Source: an uncultured Anaerotruncus sp.
GTDB lineage: Bacteria > Bacillota_A > Clostridia > Oscillospirales > CAG-272
Direction of reading: 5' to 3'
NCBI GenBank assembly: GCA_958414155.1
Contig: CATYWI010000031.1
Coordinates: 1-8,431 of the forward strand
DNA: 8,431 bases
Made by a program: the position numbers and the translations under genes. The notes under the pieces were generated by a model that ran no database searches, was not told where the DNA came from, and saw nothing but the letters and a program-made list of their open reading frames with translations. This document shows positions 1 through 5,795 of the stretch, piece by piece. Position 1 is the stretch's first letter; every line of letters starts with the position of its first letter.

Positions 1-2
1 AG

Positions 3-338
3 CGCCCGGCGCACAAAGCAAGAGGACTCCTTTGGAAGTTTGTCGGCGGCAAGGTGGAACCCGGCGAAACCAAAGAACAGGCGCTCGTTCGTGAATGTCG
101 GGAAGAGCTTGCCGTCACTCTCTCTGTCGGCGATGTGTTTATGGATGTTATCCACGAATATTCCGACATCACCGTGCATCTGACGCTGTTCAACGCCGCT
201 ATTGCCGATGGCGTTCCGCAGAAGCTGGAGCATAACGATATCCGGTGGATCATACCGGAAGAGATCCCGGAATACGACTTCTGCCCGGCAGATGAAGAAA
301 TACTTGTACAATTAATGAAACGAAGCCAATGGAGGTGA
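3..338 (+). CDS. Nudix hydrolase, 5' truncated by window edge
   Basis: C-terminal 111 residues of a MutT/Nudix-family pyrophosphohydrolase. The reading frame is already open at position 3, so the true start lies left of the window. The Nudix box begins at fragment residue 16: G-x5-E, seven residues, then RECREEL, which carries the metal-binding REUXEE core. The usual glycine after the second acidic pair is alanine (LAV). The preceding RGLLWKFVGG resembles 8-oxo-dGTP or CTP pyrophosphohydrolases, whose role is to hydrolyse oxidised or non-canonical nucleotides. The exact substrate cannot be read from the sequence. The stop lies 4 bp before the next ATG, and the next gene's SD (GGAGG, 331-335) sits in the last codons. 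GC is moderate, unlike the AT-rich gene that follows. Confidence 0.88.
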   Translation, partial: RPAHKARGLLWKFVGGKVEPGETKEQALVRECREELAVTLSVGDVFMDVIHEYSDITVHLTLFNAAIADGVPQKLEHNDIRWIIPEEIPEYDFCPADEEILVQLMKRSQWR

Positions 339-342
339 AAAC

Positions 343-1296
343 ATGATAGATAAGAGAAAAGTTACGCATTCTTTTACTGCGTATCAATGCAGAATCTGCC
401 CAAAATATCGCACAGATAATTTGCTGACAAAATCTGAAGAAAATGAGGATCCTATAGATTTAGCAGAACTTCTTGATCAATATTTTGCATACATAAAAAG
501 AAGTAAAATTGATGAATATACAAGTAGGACGATTCTGTTAGAACAAAGCAAAGAGGAAACAGATATTACGGATAGTGTTAAACGAATTGTAGTTCATCCA
601 AAGGCAGGAAAAGCGAATGAAGATTTCACGGTTGTCGCACATGACACAAATGCGATAACTCGATTTGACGGAAGCAAAAATTCGGCTATCTATAGCCATA
701 GCGTTTTTTGCTATTTGAAGGGTGAGAAAAATGTTTTCATTTTTCACAGATACGGACAAAGTGGTTGTAAAACGGCTTTCCAAAATACGTTCAATACTTT
801 CCTGTCATCAAAAGGGTTGGTATGCCATTTAGATGTCTTGGTTTCCGATGGAATGTTTGAAGGACATGAAAAATATCATCCAGAAAAACTTAGCCTTATT
901 ACTACTTACGAGGATGTTTCAAGTGATCCTGCAGATAATATAGGAAAAAAGAAGCGAAAAAAGATTGAACAAGAGGTTATAATAGCACTGAATGCTCCTA
1001 AGGCCGTTAATATTGTTGAATATTTGCGTAACATAACAAAAAAGCAGCCAACAATTACAGAACTTAAATCAGTGTTAATTAAAGATTCTTTTACTGATCA
1101 ATTTGATGACGCTAAGCTGACACTTAAATTTGGTCAAGTTAGAAGGAAAATTAGCCTGTCGGAGTTTTCAGGGTTGATTGCAGAATATGATATTACAAGT
1201 GAACTTGAATACGCGGCAGATGGTTCTGTAAAGAAGGAGAGTTTGTATGCGTTAGCTGATCAGTATGCGCTGACGTTTTTGGAAGATAAGGAGTAA
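343..1296 (+). CDS. Unknown AT-rich 317-aa soluble protein, first gene of a two-gene cassette
   Basis: I do not recognise this family with confidence. The 317-residue product has no signal peptide or membrane segment. Visible traits are a CRICP motif at residues 16-20, an acidic stretch around 31-45, a mixed hydrophobic core at 118-172 (SVFCYLKGEKNVFIFHRYG, then LDVLVSDGMFEG) and a basic patch GKKKRKK at 201-207. A C-terminal alpha/beta part contains LKFGQVRRKISL. The start at 343 follows GGAGG (331-335) with 7-nt spacing. The gene is clearly AT-rich, with many ATA, AAT, TTA and AAA codons, unlike the Nudix gene before it. It is followed 4 bp later by a membrane-protein gene with the same base composition, so the two probably entered together and act together. 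A soluble effector plus membrane partner is a layout seen in several two-gene anti-phage systems, but this role is only an inference. Candidate families to test are KwaB/DUF4868, DUF4747 and DUF6731. Confidence 0.8.
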   Translation: MIDKRKVTHSFTAYQCRICPKYRTDNLLTKSEENEDPIDLAELLDQYFAYIKRSKIDEYTSRTILLEQSKEETDITDSVKRIVVHPKAGKANEDFTVVAHDTNAITRFDGSKNSAIYSHSVFCYLKGEKNVFIFHRYGQSGCKTAFQNTFNTFLSSKGLVCHLDVLVSDGMFEGHEKYHPEKLSLITTYEDVSSDPADNIGKKKRKKIEQEVIIALNAPKAVNIVEYLRNITKKQPTITELKSVLIKDSFTDQFDDAKLTLKFGQVRRKISLSEFSGLIAEYDITSELEYAADGSVKKESLYALADQYALTFLEDKE

Positions 1297-1300
1297 TACT

Positions 1301-1852
1301 ATGGAAATATGGCAAATTATATGTGCATTGGTTGTATTGGTATTAGTTGCTTTTAATCCTAAGGTACAACTTACTAAAATTTTTGTAGAACAGTTTAAAG
1401 TTTATACTAATGATAAAACAAAGAGGCTTTCCCCATTTGATATTGTTTCTTTCATAGTGGCTCCTATTGTTTTGAGTGTGATAGTTGCAATATCATTACC
1501 TTATGAAGAAATGAGCAAAGCTTCCGGGACAATAATAACAGTTTTTTCGATAGTAGCGACATTATTGTTATCGTTTTTGGCATTGCTTGTTGATAAGAGC
1601 ACAACGAATTCAAAGGAAAAAGAAGTTGTTAAACAGACTTTTGTAACAATAACAGTAGACATAATTTACTCTATATTTGTAGTTGTTTTGTTTGCGATTC
1701 CGTATTTTATTGAGCTAAATGCGATTTTTGAGAAAATATTTGTTGGAGTAGTATCTTTCTTAATAATTAAGATTTTGCTTAATGTTTTTATGATATTAAA
1801 ACGAGTATTTGCAGTTTTGAATGATGGCAATGATGCCAACAAAAAAAATTGA
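1301..1852 (+). CDS. Multi-pass membrane protein, second gene of the AT-rich cassette
   Basis: A 183-aa integral membrane protein of unrecognised family. Hydrophobic segments lie near residues 4-18, 47-66, 77-97, 117-137 and 143-166, giving about five membrane passes. A polar loop (21-45, containing QFKVYTNDKTKRLSPFD) follows the first pass, and a second charged loop (98-114) separates passes three and four. The C-terminus is short and polar (NDGNDANKKN). The SD AAGGAG (1288-1293) overlaps the end of the upstream gene and the ATG is 4 bp after its stop, so the pair is probably translationally coupled. Base composition matches the upstream gene. The 3' end overlaps the TipAS-domain frame by 32 bp, and the switch to GC-richer sequence occurs here. 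The expected role is a membrane partner, sensor or pore for the upstream protein, which is inference from layout only. Confidence 0.82.
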   Translation: MEIWQIICALVVLVLVAFNPKVQLTKIFVEQFKVYTNDKTKRLSPFDIVSFIVAPIVLSVIVAISLPYEEMSKASGTIITVFSIVATLLLSFLALLVDKSTTNSKEKEVVKQTFVTITVDIIYSIFVVVLFAIPYFIELNAIFEKIFVGVVSFLIIKILLNVFMILKRVFAVLNDGNDANKKN

Positions 1853-2231
1853 AATGAGTGATAAGTATTTAAATGAAATCTGCGAACGCTGGGGAAACAC
1901 CTCGGCTTACCGCGAGCATGAACAAAAAGCAAAAACCTACACAAAAGAGAGGTGGGCAGAGGCAAACGATGGCTTGATGGCTATATTTGCTGAGCTTGCC
2001 GCGTGCAAGGACAGCGGTGCGAGTGCTGATTCTGCTGAGGCACAGGCGCTTGTAGCCAAGCTTCAGGCGCACATCACCGCCAGCTATTACACCTGCACCG
2101 ATGAGATTCTCTCAGGTCTTGGCAAGATGTACGTTGCCGACGAGCGGTTCAAGAAGAATATTGACAAGTATGATGAAGGAACCGCCGTATTTGTTTCGGA
2201 AGCAATAGCTGTATTCTGTCAGGAGAAATGA
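1821..2231 (+). CDS. Stand-alone TipAS antibiotic-recognition domain protein, no MerR half
   Basis: A 136-residue product matching the TipAS drug-binding domain that normally forms the C-terminal half of MerR-family TipA regulators. Diagnostic stretches are KYLNEICERWGNTSAYREHEQ (about 15-35), the DSAEAQALVAKLQAHI region (70-85), YYTCTDEI (89-96) and GKMYVADERFKKNIDKY (101-117). TipAS binds thiopeptides and other ligands; in TipA the ligand signal passes to an N-terminal DNA-binding domain that is absent here. From memory of Streptomyces TipA, the reactive Cys214 would align with Gly99, while Cys92 aligns with the neighbouring conserved cysteine. Several ATGs are possible (1821, 1824, 1830, 1833, 1854), and none has a clear SD. 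The domain homology begins near 1854. It may be a real single-domain drug-binding protein translated by coupling to the overlapping gene, or the remnant of a MerR gene whose 5' half was lost when the AT-rich cassette arrived. Confidence 0.78.
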   Translation: MMAMMPTKKIEMSDKYLNEICERWGNTSAYREHEQKAKTYTKERWAEANDGLMAIFAELAACKDSGASADSAEAQALVAKLQAHITASYYTCTDEILSGLGKMYVADERFKKNIDKYDEGTAVFVSEAIAVFCQEK

Positions 2232-2232
2232 T

Positions 2233-2658
2233 ATGATTAGAGAACTTATGCACGATCCGATTTTCCTCGCCGGGAAGTCGGAGATTGCGACAAAAGAAGA
2301 TTTACCTGTCGCGCAAGACCTGCTCGACACATTGATGGCACACAAAGAAACCTGTGTCGGTATGGCGGCGAATATGATCGGCGTGAAAAAACGAATCATT
2401 GCGATTCTTGATGAGAGCGGACGAGCTGCGGTATACACCGTGATGCTCAATCCCGAAATCATCAAAAAGGATGATGCGTATGACACCGAAGAAGGCTGTC
2501 TGTCACTTCTCGGAGGTTCCCGCAAGTGCAAGCGGTATAAAACCATCAAAGTGCAGTATCAGACTGTCACAATGCAGACAAGGTTGAAAACCTATACCGG
2601 CTGGACGGCGCAGATCATTCAGCACGAGGTGGATCATTGTAACGGGGTTTTGATATAG
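2233..2658 (+). CDS. def: Peptide deformylase family protein with variant motif 1
   Basis: A 141-residue protein of the polypeptide deformylase family, which removes the N-formyl group from new proteins in the cytoplasm. Motif 2 is EEGCLSL, with metal ligand Cys89. Motif 3 is QHEVDH, with His131, Glu132 and His135. Motif 1, normally GxGxAAxQ, reads CVGMAANMIG (41-50): the first glycine is cysteine and the catalytic-site glutamine aligns with Met48. Such NMIG variants occur as a deformylase subgroup in Firmicutes, probably as second copies beside a canonical enzyme. Length is slightly short but complete, ending just after motif 3. The SD AGGAGA (2221-2226) lies in the last codons of the TipAS gene and the ATG is 2 bp after its stop, so the two form an operon. 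Activity could be altered by the motif change; the family assignment is secure. Confidence 0.9.
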   Translation: MIRELMHDPIFLAGKSEIATKEDLPVAQDLLDTLMAHKETCVGMAANMIGVKKRIIAILDESGRAAVYTVMLNPEIIKKDDAYDTEEGCLSLLGGSRKCKRYKTIKVQYQTVTMQTRLKTYTGWTAQIIQHEVDHCNGVLI

Positions 2659-2670
2659 TCTGCAATACGA

Positions 2671-2732
2671 TTGATACTTAATTGCTAACTTTCCCGTTTT
2701 CGCTGGACTCTCCACTGCCTTTGTGATATTGT
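2671..2732 (+). promoter_or_regulatory. Leader A: paired 11-bp-spaced sites plus promoter-like block, matching the integrase leader
   Basis: This non-coding stretch after the deformylase gene carries two related 7-mers, GATACTT (2673-2679) and GCTAACT (2684-2690), exactly 11 bp apart. They are followed by GCTGGA (2702-2707), 11 unconserved bases, and CTTTGTGATATTGT (2719-2732). The same arrangement recurs before the integrase gene (8092-8154). GCTGGA and GATATT (2725-2730) are 17 bp apart, so they could act as poor -35 and -10 elements. The paired 7-mers look like operator half-sites on one face of the helix. Confidence 0.5.
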
Positions 2733-2758
2733 GTGTGCTTACAAAGGAGGTGCGCACA

Positions 2759-2893
2759 ATGGCATGGATTACGGCAAAAAAGCATATTGCGGCAAGGCAA
2801 ATGAAAAAGAACGGAGGCTGTATTTCCGGGGACAAACCCGGAGGTGCAGTCTCCGTTTGTGTTACAGGCGAAGGGGTGAAAAGCAATGAATAG
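2759..2893 (+). CDS. Small 44-aa ORF coupled to the XRE regulator gene
   Basis: A 44-codon ORF with an excellent SD (AAGGAGG, 2744-2750) 8 nt before its ATG. The predicted peptide starts MAWITAKKHIAARQMKKNGG, basic at first, then glycine-rich, with two cysteines (at about residues 21 and 35). It overlaps the start of the XRE gene by 8 bp (ATGAATAG), a typical coupling arrangement. I do not recognise the peptide. It may be a genuine small element-encoded protein or a leader peptide whose translation controls the regulator gene, because most of its second half is also a 46-nt hairpin (2811-2856). The SD and overlap support translation; function is unknown. Confidence 0.5.
   Translation: MAWITAKKHIAARQMKKNGGCISGDKPGGAVSVCVTGEGVKSNE
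2811..2856 (+). other. 46-nt symmetric hairpin inside the 44-codon ORF
   Basis: An interrupted inverted repeat: ACGGAG (2811-2816) pairs with CTCCGT (2851-2856), CTG (2818-2820) with CAG (2847-2849), and TCCGGG (2825-2830) with CCCGGA (2837-2842), around the loop GACAAA. The internal loops are equal in size on both sides. It ends 29 nt before the XRE start codon, so it could modulate translation or transcription of that gene. No long T-run follows, so it is not a standard terminator. Confidence 0.6.
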
Positions 2894-3227
2894 AAACTGC
2901 AGTCCCTCCGCCATCGGCGGGCGCATTGCCGACTTACGCCGCGAAGTCGGGATTACACAAGGAGAGCTGGCGGAAAAAGCGGACATTTCGGTGGTGCATC
3001 TGTCAAACATTGAGCTCGGCAAGAAAACGCTGGGACTGTCTGCACTCATCCGCATTGCAGAGGCGCTCGATGTGGCAACCGACTGGATTCTGCGGGCAAA
3101 CACACCCGGCACATACGCCGTAGCAAACGAGAAAATCGGAGAGTTGCTTGCCGATTGCACGAATGACGAAATGTTGAGCATTCTTCGCATTCTCGAAGAA
3201 GTCAAGAAAGCCATGCGGCATAACTAA
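2886..3227 (+). CDS. XRE/Cro-CI family helix-turn-helix transcriptional regulator
   Basis: A 113-aa DNA-binding protein with a full HTH_3 domain at residues 12-68: IADLRREVGITQGELAEKADIS, then the recognition helix VVHLSNIELGKK, then LSALIRIAEALDVATDWIL. The C-terminal 40 residues (EKIGELLADCTNDEMLSILRILEEVKKA) are helical and probably mediate dimerisation. Proteins of this size and fold are typical repressors of integrative elements and prophages. The start at 2886 has AAGGGG (2871-2876) upstream and overlaps the 44-codon ORF by 8 bp. A likely target is the leader upstream of its own operon and the matching leader of the integrase gene (8092-8154); this is inference from repeated sites. An imperfect hairpin (3243-3263) follows the stop. 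Confidence 0.9.
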   Translation: MNRNCSPSAIGGRIADLRREVGITQGELAEKADISVVHLSNIELGKKTLGLSALIRIAEALDVATDWILRANTPGTYAVANEKIGELLADCTNDEMLSILRILEEVKKAMRHN

Positions 3228-3242
3228 ATAAGGAACGGCGTT

Positions 3243-3263
3243 AGCGGGACTGTCAGCCCCGCT
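3243..3263 (+). terminator. Weak terminator-like hairpin after the XRE gene
   Basis: AGCGGG (3243-3248) pairs with CCCGCT (3258-3263), and one A/C mismatch separates a possible inner CTG/CAG pairing. The T-run after it is poor (TTCGCGTTTG), so intrinsic termination would be weak. It could instead be an operator. From here to the promoter at 3412 no ORF with a plausible start is seen; the stretch holds this hairpin and the 20-bp repeat at 3365-3384. Confidence 0.35.
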
Positions 3264-3364
3264 TTCGCGTTTGAATGTAAGCGAAGGGCAAATTTACAAG
3301 CGAACATATAAATCGCGCGTGCGACCGTTTTGACGGCAATGTAAGCCATCAGAATCTGCGCCGA

Positions 3365-3384
3365 AGGAAACAAAGAAAAAACAT
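3365..3384 (+). repeat. 20-bp perfect direct repeat, copy 1 (upstream of lexA-like promoter)
   Basis: AGGAAACAAAGAAAAAACAT occurs here, 27 bp before the -35 box of the lexA-like gene, and again at 8063-8082, 9 bp before the leader block of the integrase gene. Identity stops abruptly on both sides. A-rich content raises the chance of coincidence, but the matched promoter-proximal positions suggest a shared regulatory or recombination site. Confidence 0.6.
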
Positions 3385-3411
3385 AGCGAAACAAAAAGTT
3401 CTGAAAACCTA

Positions 3412-3440
3412 TTGACAACGCGTTTTTGCCATGGTATAAT
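3412..3440 (+). promoter_or_regulatory. Consensus sigma-A promoter of the lexA-like operon
   Basis: TTGACA (3412-3417) and TATAAT (3435-3440) are separated by 17 bp, with TGG before the -10 giving an extended element. It is the best promoter in the window. The spacer contains the perfect palindrome AACGCGTT (3417-3424), a good candidate operator for the regulator encoded just downstream. Transcription would begin near 3447, which rules out the upstream in-frame starts at 3426 and 3432. Confidence 0.85.
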
Positions 3441-3479
3441 AACAAAACAATGAGTTCCGAAATTATCAGAGGTGCATTT

Positions 3480-4091
3480 ATGAGAGTCATGAGTGAAGAA
3501 AAACTGCAAAAGCTCGCGGAGTTTATCAAGCAGTATGCGCGGGACAACAACGGGGAGTCCCCGAGCCTCGCAGATATCATGGAATATATGGGCATGGTCA
3601 AGTCGACAGCGTATCGGCATATCTTAGAGCTTGAAAAGCGCGGTATCATTTCCTATTCGGGGAAAAATACGTTGGAAACACCCTTGCAGAAGAAAATGCA
3701 CGTGATGTCCCGCCGTATTCCGGTGGTCGGAATGATCGTGTGCGGCACGCCCGACGAGCAGGAGGAGCATATTTCAAGATACCTTGCCGTTCCGGAGGAG
3801 TGGCTCGACGGTGAATGCTTTCTGCTGGAAGCATACGGCGATTCCATGGCGGACATCGGCGTTCACGCGGGCGACCTTGTGCTGGTCAAGAAAACAAACG
3901 TCGCAAATGACGGGCAGGTTGTCGTTGCGCTTACGGAAGAAGGAAACACACTCAAGCGCCTGCATTACGAAAACGGCAAGCCAGTATTGTATGCCGAAAA
4001 CAGCAGCTACACCGAAAAACAGCGCGTCATTCACCCGAAAGAGCTGACGATTCAGGGCGTGGCACTGAAGGTCATCAAAGATATTATCTGA
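3480..4091 (+). CDS. LexA/phage-repressor-like self-cleaving regulator (S24 family)
   Basis: A 203-aa protein of LexA architecture. Residues 5-60 form a LexA-type winged helix (EKLQKLAEFIKQYARDNN, then PSLADIMEYMG and KSTAYRHILELEKRGII). The S24 peptidase domain follows: a cleavage site in VVGMIVCGTP, with the scissile bond at Cys88-Gly89 where E. coli LexA has Ala-Gly; catalytic Ser122 in YGDSM; and catalytic Lys159 in NTLKRL. Cys-Gly sites are known in some phage repressors. RecA filaments formed after DNA damage would stimulate self-cleavage and relieve repression. The start at 3480 is chosen because AGAGGTG (3468-3474) is 5 nt upstream and the promoter lies just before; ATG 3489 is the alternative. 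The next genes (repair-type cargo) follow on the same strand without a visible terminator. It could be a second chromosomal LexA, but the surroundings favour an element-borne regulator. Confidence 0.88.
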   Translation: MRVMSEEKLQKLAEFIKQYARDNNGESPSLADIMEYMGMVKSTAYRHILELEKRGIISYSGKNTLETPLQKKMHVMSRRIPVVGMIVCGTPDEQEEHISRYLAVPEEWLDGECFLLEAYGDSMADIGVHAGDLVLVKKTNVANDGQVVVALTEEGNTLKRLHYENGKPVLYAENSSYTEKQRVIHPKELTIQGVALKVIKDII

Positions 4092-4164
4092 TGCACAACA
4101 TCGAAGCGAAAACCATCTTGTCTGCAAAAAATGAACAGCTGCGCTTGACCGAAAGGAAAAAACT

Positions 4165-5220
4165 ATGACGCTTGAAGAACTGAAAATCCGTCAGCTGACA
4201 AATCAATATCTGCTCGCGCCTGCGGACAAGCTGACAGTGATGCGCGACCTTTGCGGCGTGCAGGCGCAGTTTATGACGAACGCTTTGCACTCACTGAAAA
4301 TCCGTACAAACTATGACGAGCAGACCGTCGCCGAGGGGCTTGTGAAAAACTGGTCTGTGCGCGGCACGGTTCACGTGTTTGCCGAAAGCGACCTGCCGCT
4401 GTTTATCCGGTGCAACAACGGCGCGGATTATCGCAAAAACGAATGGCAGGGATATTCCTATATGAAAAATCAGCGCCCGTGCTGGGCGTTGACGCCCGAA
4501 CGGCAGAAATGTCTTGCGGATATCATTCTCGCGGCGGTTGCGGAGAGGGCATACACGCGCGACGAGCTGAAGGAGCTTTGCCGCGCAAACGGGATGACAA
4601 AGATTGAAGAGGATTGTATGTTCGAGTCATGGGGCGGCGGTATACGCGAGCTTTGCGTGCGCGGCTTTATGAACTACACCGTGCAGGAGAAAAAGCAGTA
4701 TATCGCCTCGCCCGAGTTTTCTCCGATTCCCGAGGAAGAAGCAAAATTTGAGATAGCGCGGCGGTATTTTACGAATATTGCACCCGCTACGATACACGAC
4801 GCTATGTATTATACGGGTGCAAAACAGGCAGAGGTCAAGAATTGGCTTCGGGAATTGCCCGTCGAGTCGTTTGACTTCGGCGGCAGGACATATTATTACA
4901 TACCGAACGGGAAAACATACGATGGAGACATTCCGCATTGCATTTTCCTTGCGGGATTTGACCAGCTTATGCTCGGATATCAGAAAAAGGAAAGTATCTA
5001 TTTAAAGCCCGAATATCTTCGCGGCGTGTTCAATCTTGCGGGTATAGTTATGCCGTCCATACTCCTCGACGGTGATGTGGCGGGGATATGGAAAAACAAA
5101 AACGGGAAGCTCGAAATCAAGTGCTTCCGTAGCCTGACGCAAGCCGAAAAAAGCCATATAGAACAGGCGGCAGATAAGCTCTGGGGTGATATAAAAGAGG
5201 TAAAATATGTTGAAGGATGA
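4165..5220 (+). CDS. AlkZ/YcaQ-like winged-helix DNA glycosylase family protein (HTH_42)
   Basis: A 351-aa protein of the HTH_42 (winged helix DNA-binding, AlkZ/AlkX) family, usually 350-400 aa. Characterised members remove alkylated or crosslinked bases: AlkZ unhooks azinomycin crosslinks, and YcaQ/AlkX acts on nitrogen-mustard crosslinks. The N-terminal region MRDLCGVQAQF carries Gln33-x-Gln35, matching the QxQ catalytic motif of the AlkZ branch rather than the QxD of YcaQ. Further family-like stretches are WSVRGTVHVF (about 63-72), ELCVRGFMNY and the C-terminal LAGFDQLMLGYQKKESIYL. The SD AAAGGA (4152-4157) precedes ATG 4165. The gene lies 73 bp after the lexA-like gene and overlaps the next gene by 14 bp. 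The natural lesion is unknown. Substrate assignment is inference, but the position under a LexA-type regulator fits a damage-inducible repair enzyme. Confidence 0.82.
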   Translation: MTLEELKIRQLTNQYLLAPADKLTVMRDLCGVQAQFMTNALHSLKIRTNYDEQTVAEGLVKNWSVRGTVHVFAESDLPLFIRCNNGADYRKNEWQGYSYMKNQRPCWALTPERQKCLADIILAAVAERAYTRDELKELCRANGMTKIEEDCMFESWGGGIRELCVRGFMNYTVQEKKQYIASPEFSPIPEEEAKFEIARRYFTNIAPATIHDAMYYTGAKQAEVKNWLRELPVESFDFGGRTYYYIPNGKTYDGDIPHCIFLAGFDQLMLGYQKKESIYLKPEYLRGVFNLAGIVMPSILLDGDVAGIWKNKNGKLEIKCFRSLTQAEKSHIEQAADKLWGDIKEVKYVEG

Positions 5221-5785
5221 TAGCATTTTTTACACCGCCGACCGCGCCGAATGGCGGGCGTGGCTTGAGGAGCATTTTGAAACCGAAAAAGAAATATGGT
5301 TTGTGTTTCCGATGAAAGAGTCGGGCGAGGCGAGCCTTTCCTATAACGATGCGGTCGAGGAGGCGCTTTGCTTCGGTTGGATCGACAGCACGATCCGACA
5401 TATTGACGCGCTGCACCGCGCACAGCATTTTACGCCGAGAAAGCCGGGCAGTCCATACTCGCGCCCGAATATCGAACGCCTCATTTGGCTTGACGGGCAG
5501 GGATTGATTCATCCGAAGATTCGGAAAAGCGTGATCGACCTCATCCGTGCGCCGTATGTCTTTCCGGAAGATATTTCGAATGCGATACAAGCCGACTTAG
5601 CCGCGTGGGAAAATTATCAGTCGTTTCCGGAGGGCTACAAACGCATTCGCATTGCCTATATCGATGCAGCACGGAAACGACCTGCTGAGTTTAAGAAACG
5701 CCTGAACAACTTCATCATAAGAACGCGGGCGGGCAAGATGATTCCCGGTTTCGGCGGGATTGACAAATACTATGGGAGCATGTGA
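5207..5785 (+). CDS. YdeI/OmpD-associated family protein
   Basis: A 192-aa protein of the YdeI/OmpD-associated (OmdA) family. The N-terminal half carries the family pattern EIWFVFPMK (29-37), SYNDAVEEALCFGWIDSTIR (45-64) and FTPRKPGSPYSRPNIERL (75-92). The C-terminal part (from about 115) is the helical OmdA region, ending in IRTRAGKMIPGFGGIDKYYG. The biochemical role is not established; the name comes from reports of bacteriocin or peptide resistance and an OmpD association in enterobacteria, which is unlikely to carry over directly to a Gram-positive host. The SD AAGAGG (5195-5200) lies in the preceding gene's end and the ATG overlaps it by 14 bp, so the two are translationally coupled. This family commonly accompanies small accessory-gene operons. 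Confidence 0.86.
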   Translation: MLKDDSIFYTADRAEWRAWLEEHFETEKEIWFVFPMKESGEASLSYNDAVEEALCFGWIDSTIRHIDALHRAQHFTPRKPGSPYSRPNIERLIWLDGQGLIHPKIRKSVIDLIRAPYVFPEDISNAIQADLAAWENYQSFPEGYKRIRIAYIDAARKRPAEFKKRLNNFIIRTRAGKMIPGFGGIDKYYGSM

Positions 5786-5795
5786 GAAAAGCGGT

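Noticed and set aside
343..1852. Calling the AT-rich pair a Kiwa system
   Set aside because: The sizes are similar, but gene order is reversed, the membrane protein seems to have five passes rather than four, and I cannot see family motifs; left as unknown.
3301..3315. CGAAC half-site resembling a Firmicute SOS box
   Set aside because: Only one half of the CGAACnnnnGTTCG dyad is present and it is 100 bp from the promoter.
3426..3479. Earlier in-frame start for the lexA-like gene
   Set aside because: The -10 box lies at 3435-3440, so these codons are mostly upstream of the expected transcript start; the SD at 3468-3474 points to ATG 3480.
3224..3649. Long minus-strand ORF (141 aa) across the lexA-like promoter
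   Set aside because: No SD or promoter is visible on that strand, it overlaps a well-supported gene and a consensus promoter on the other strand, and the sequence has no recognisable domain.
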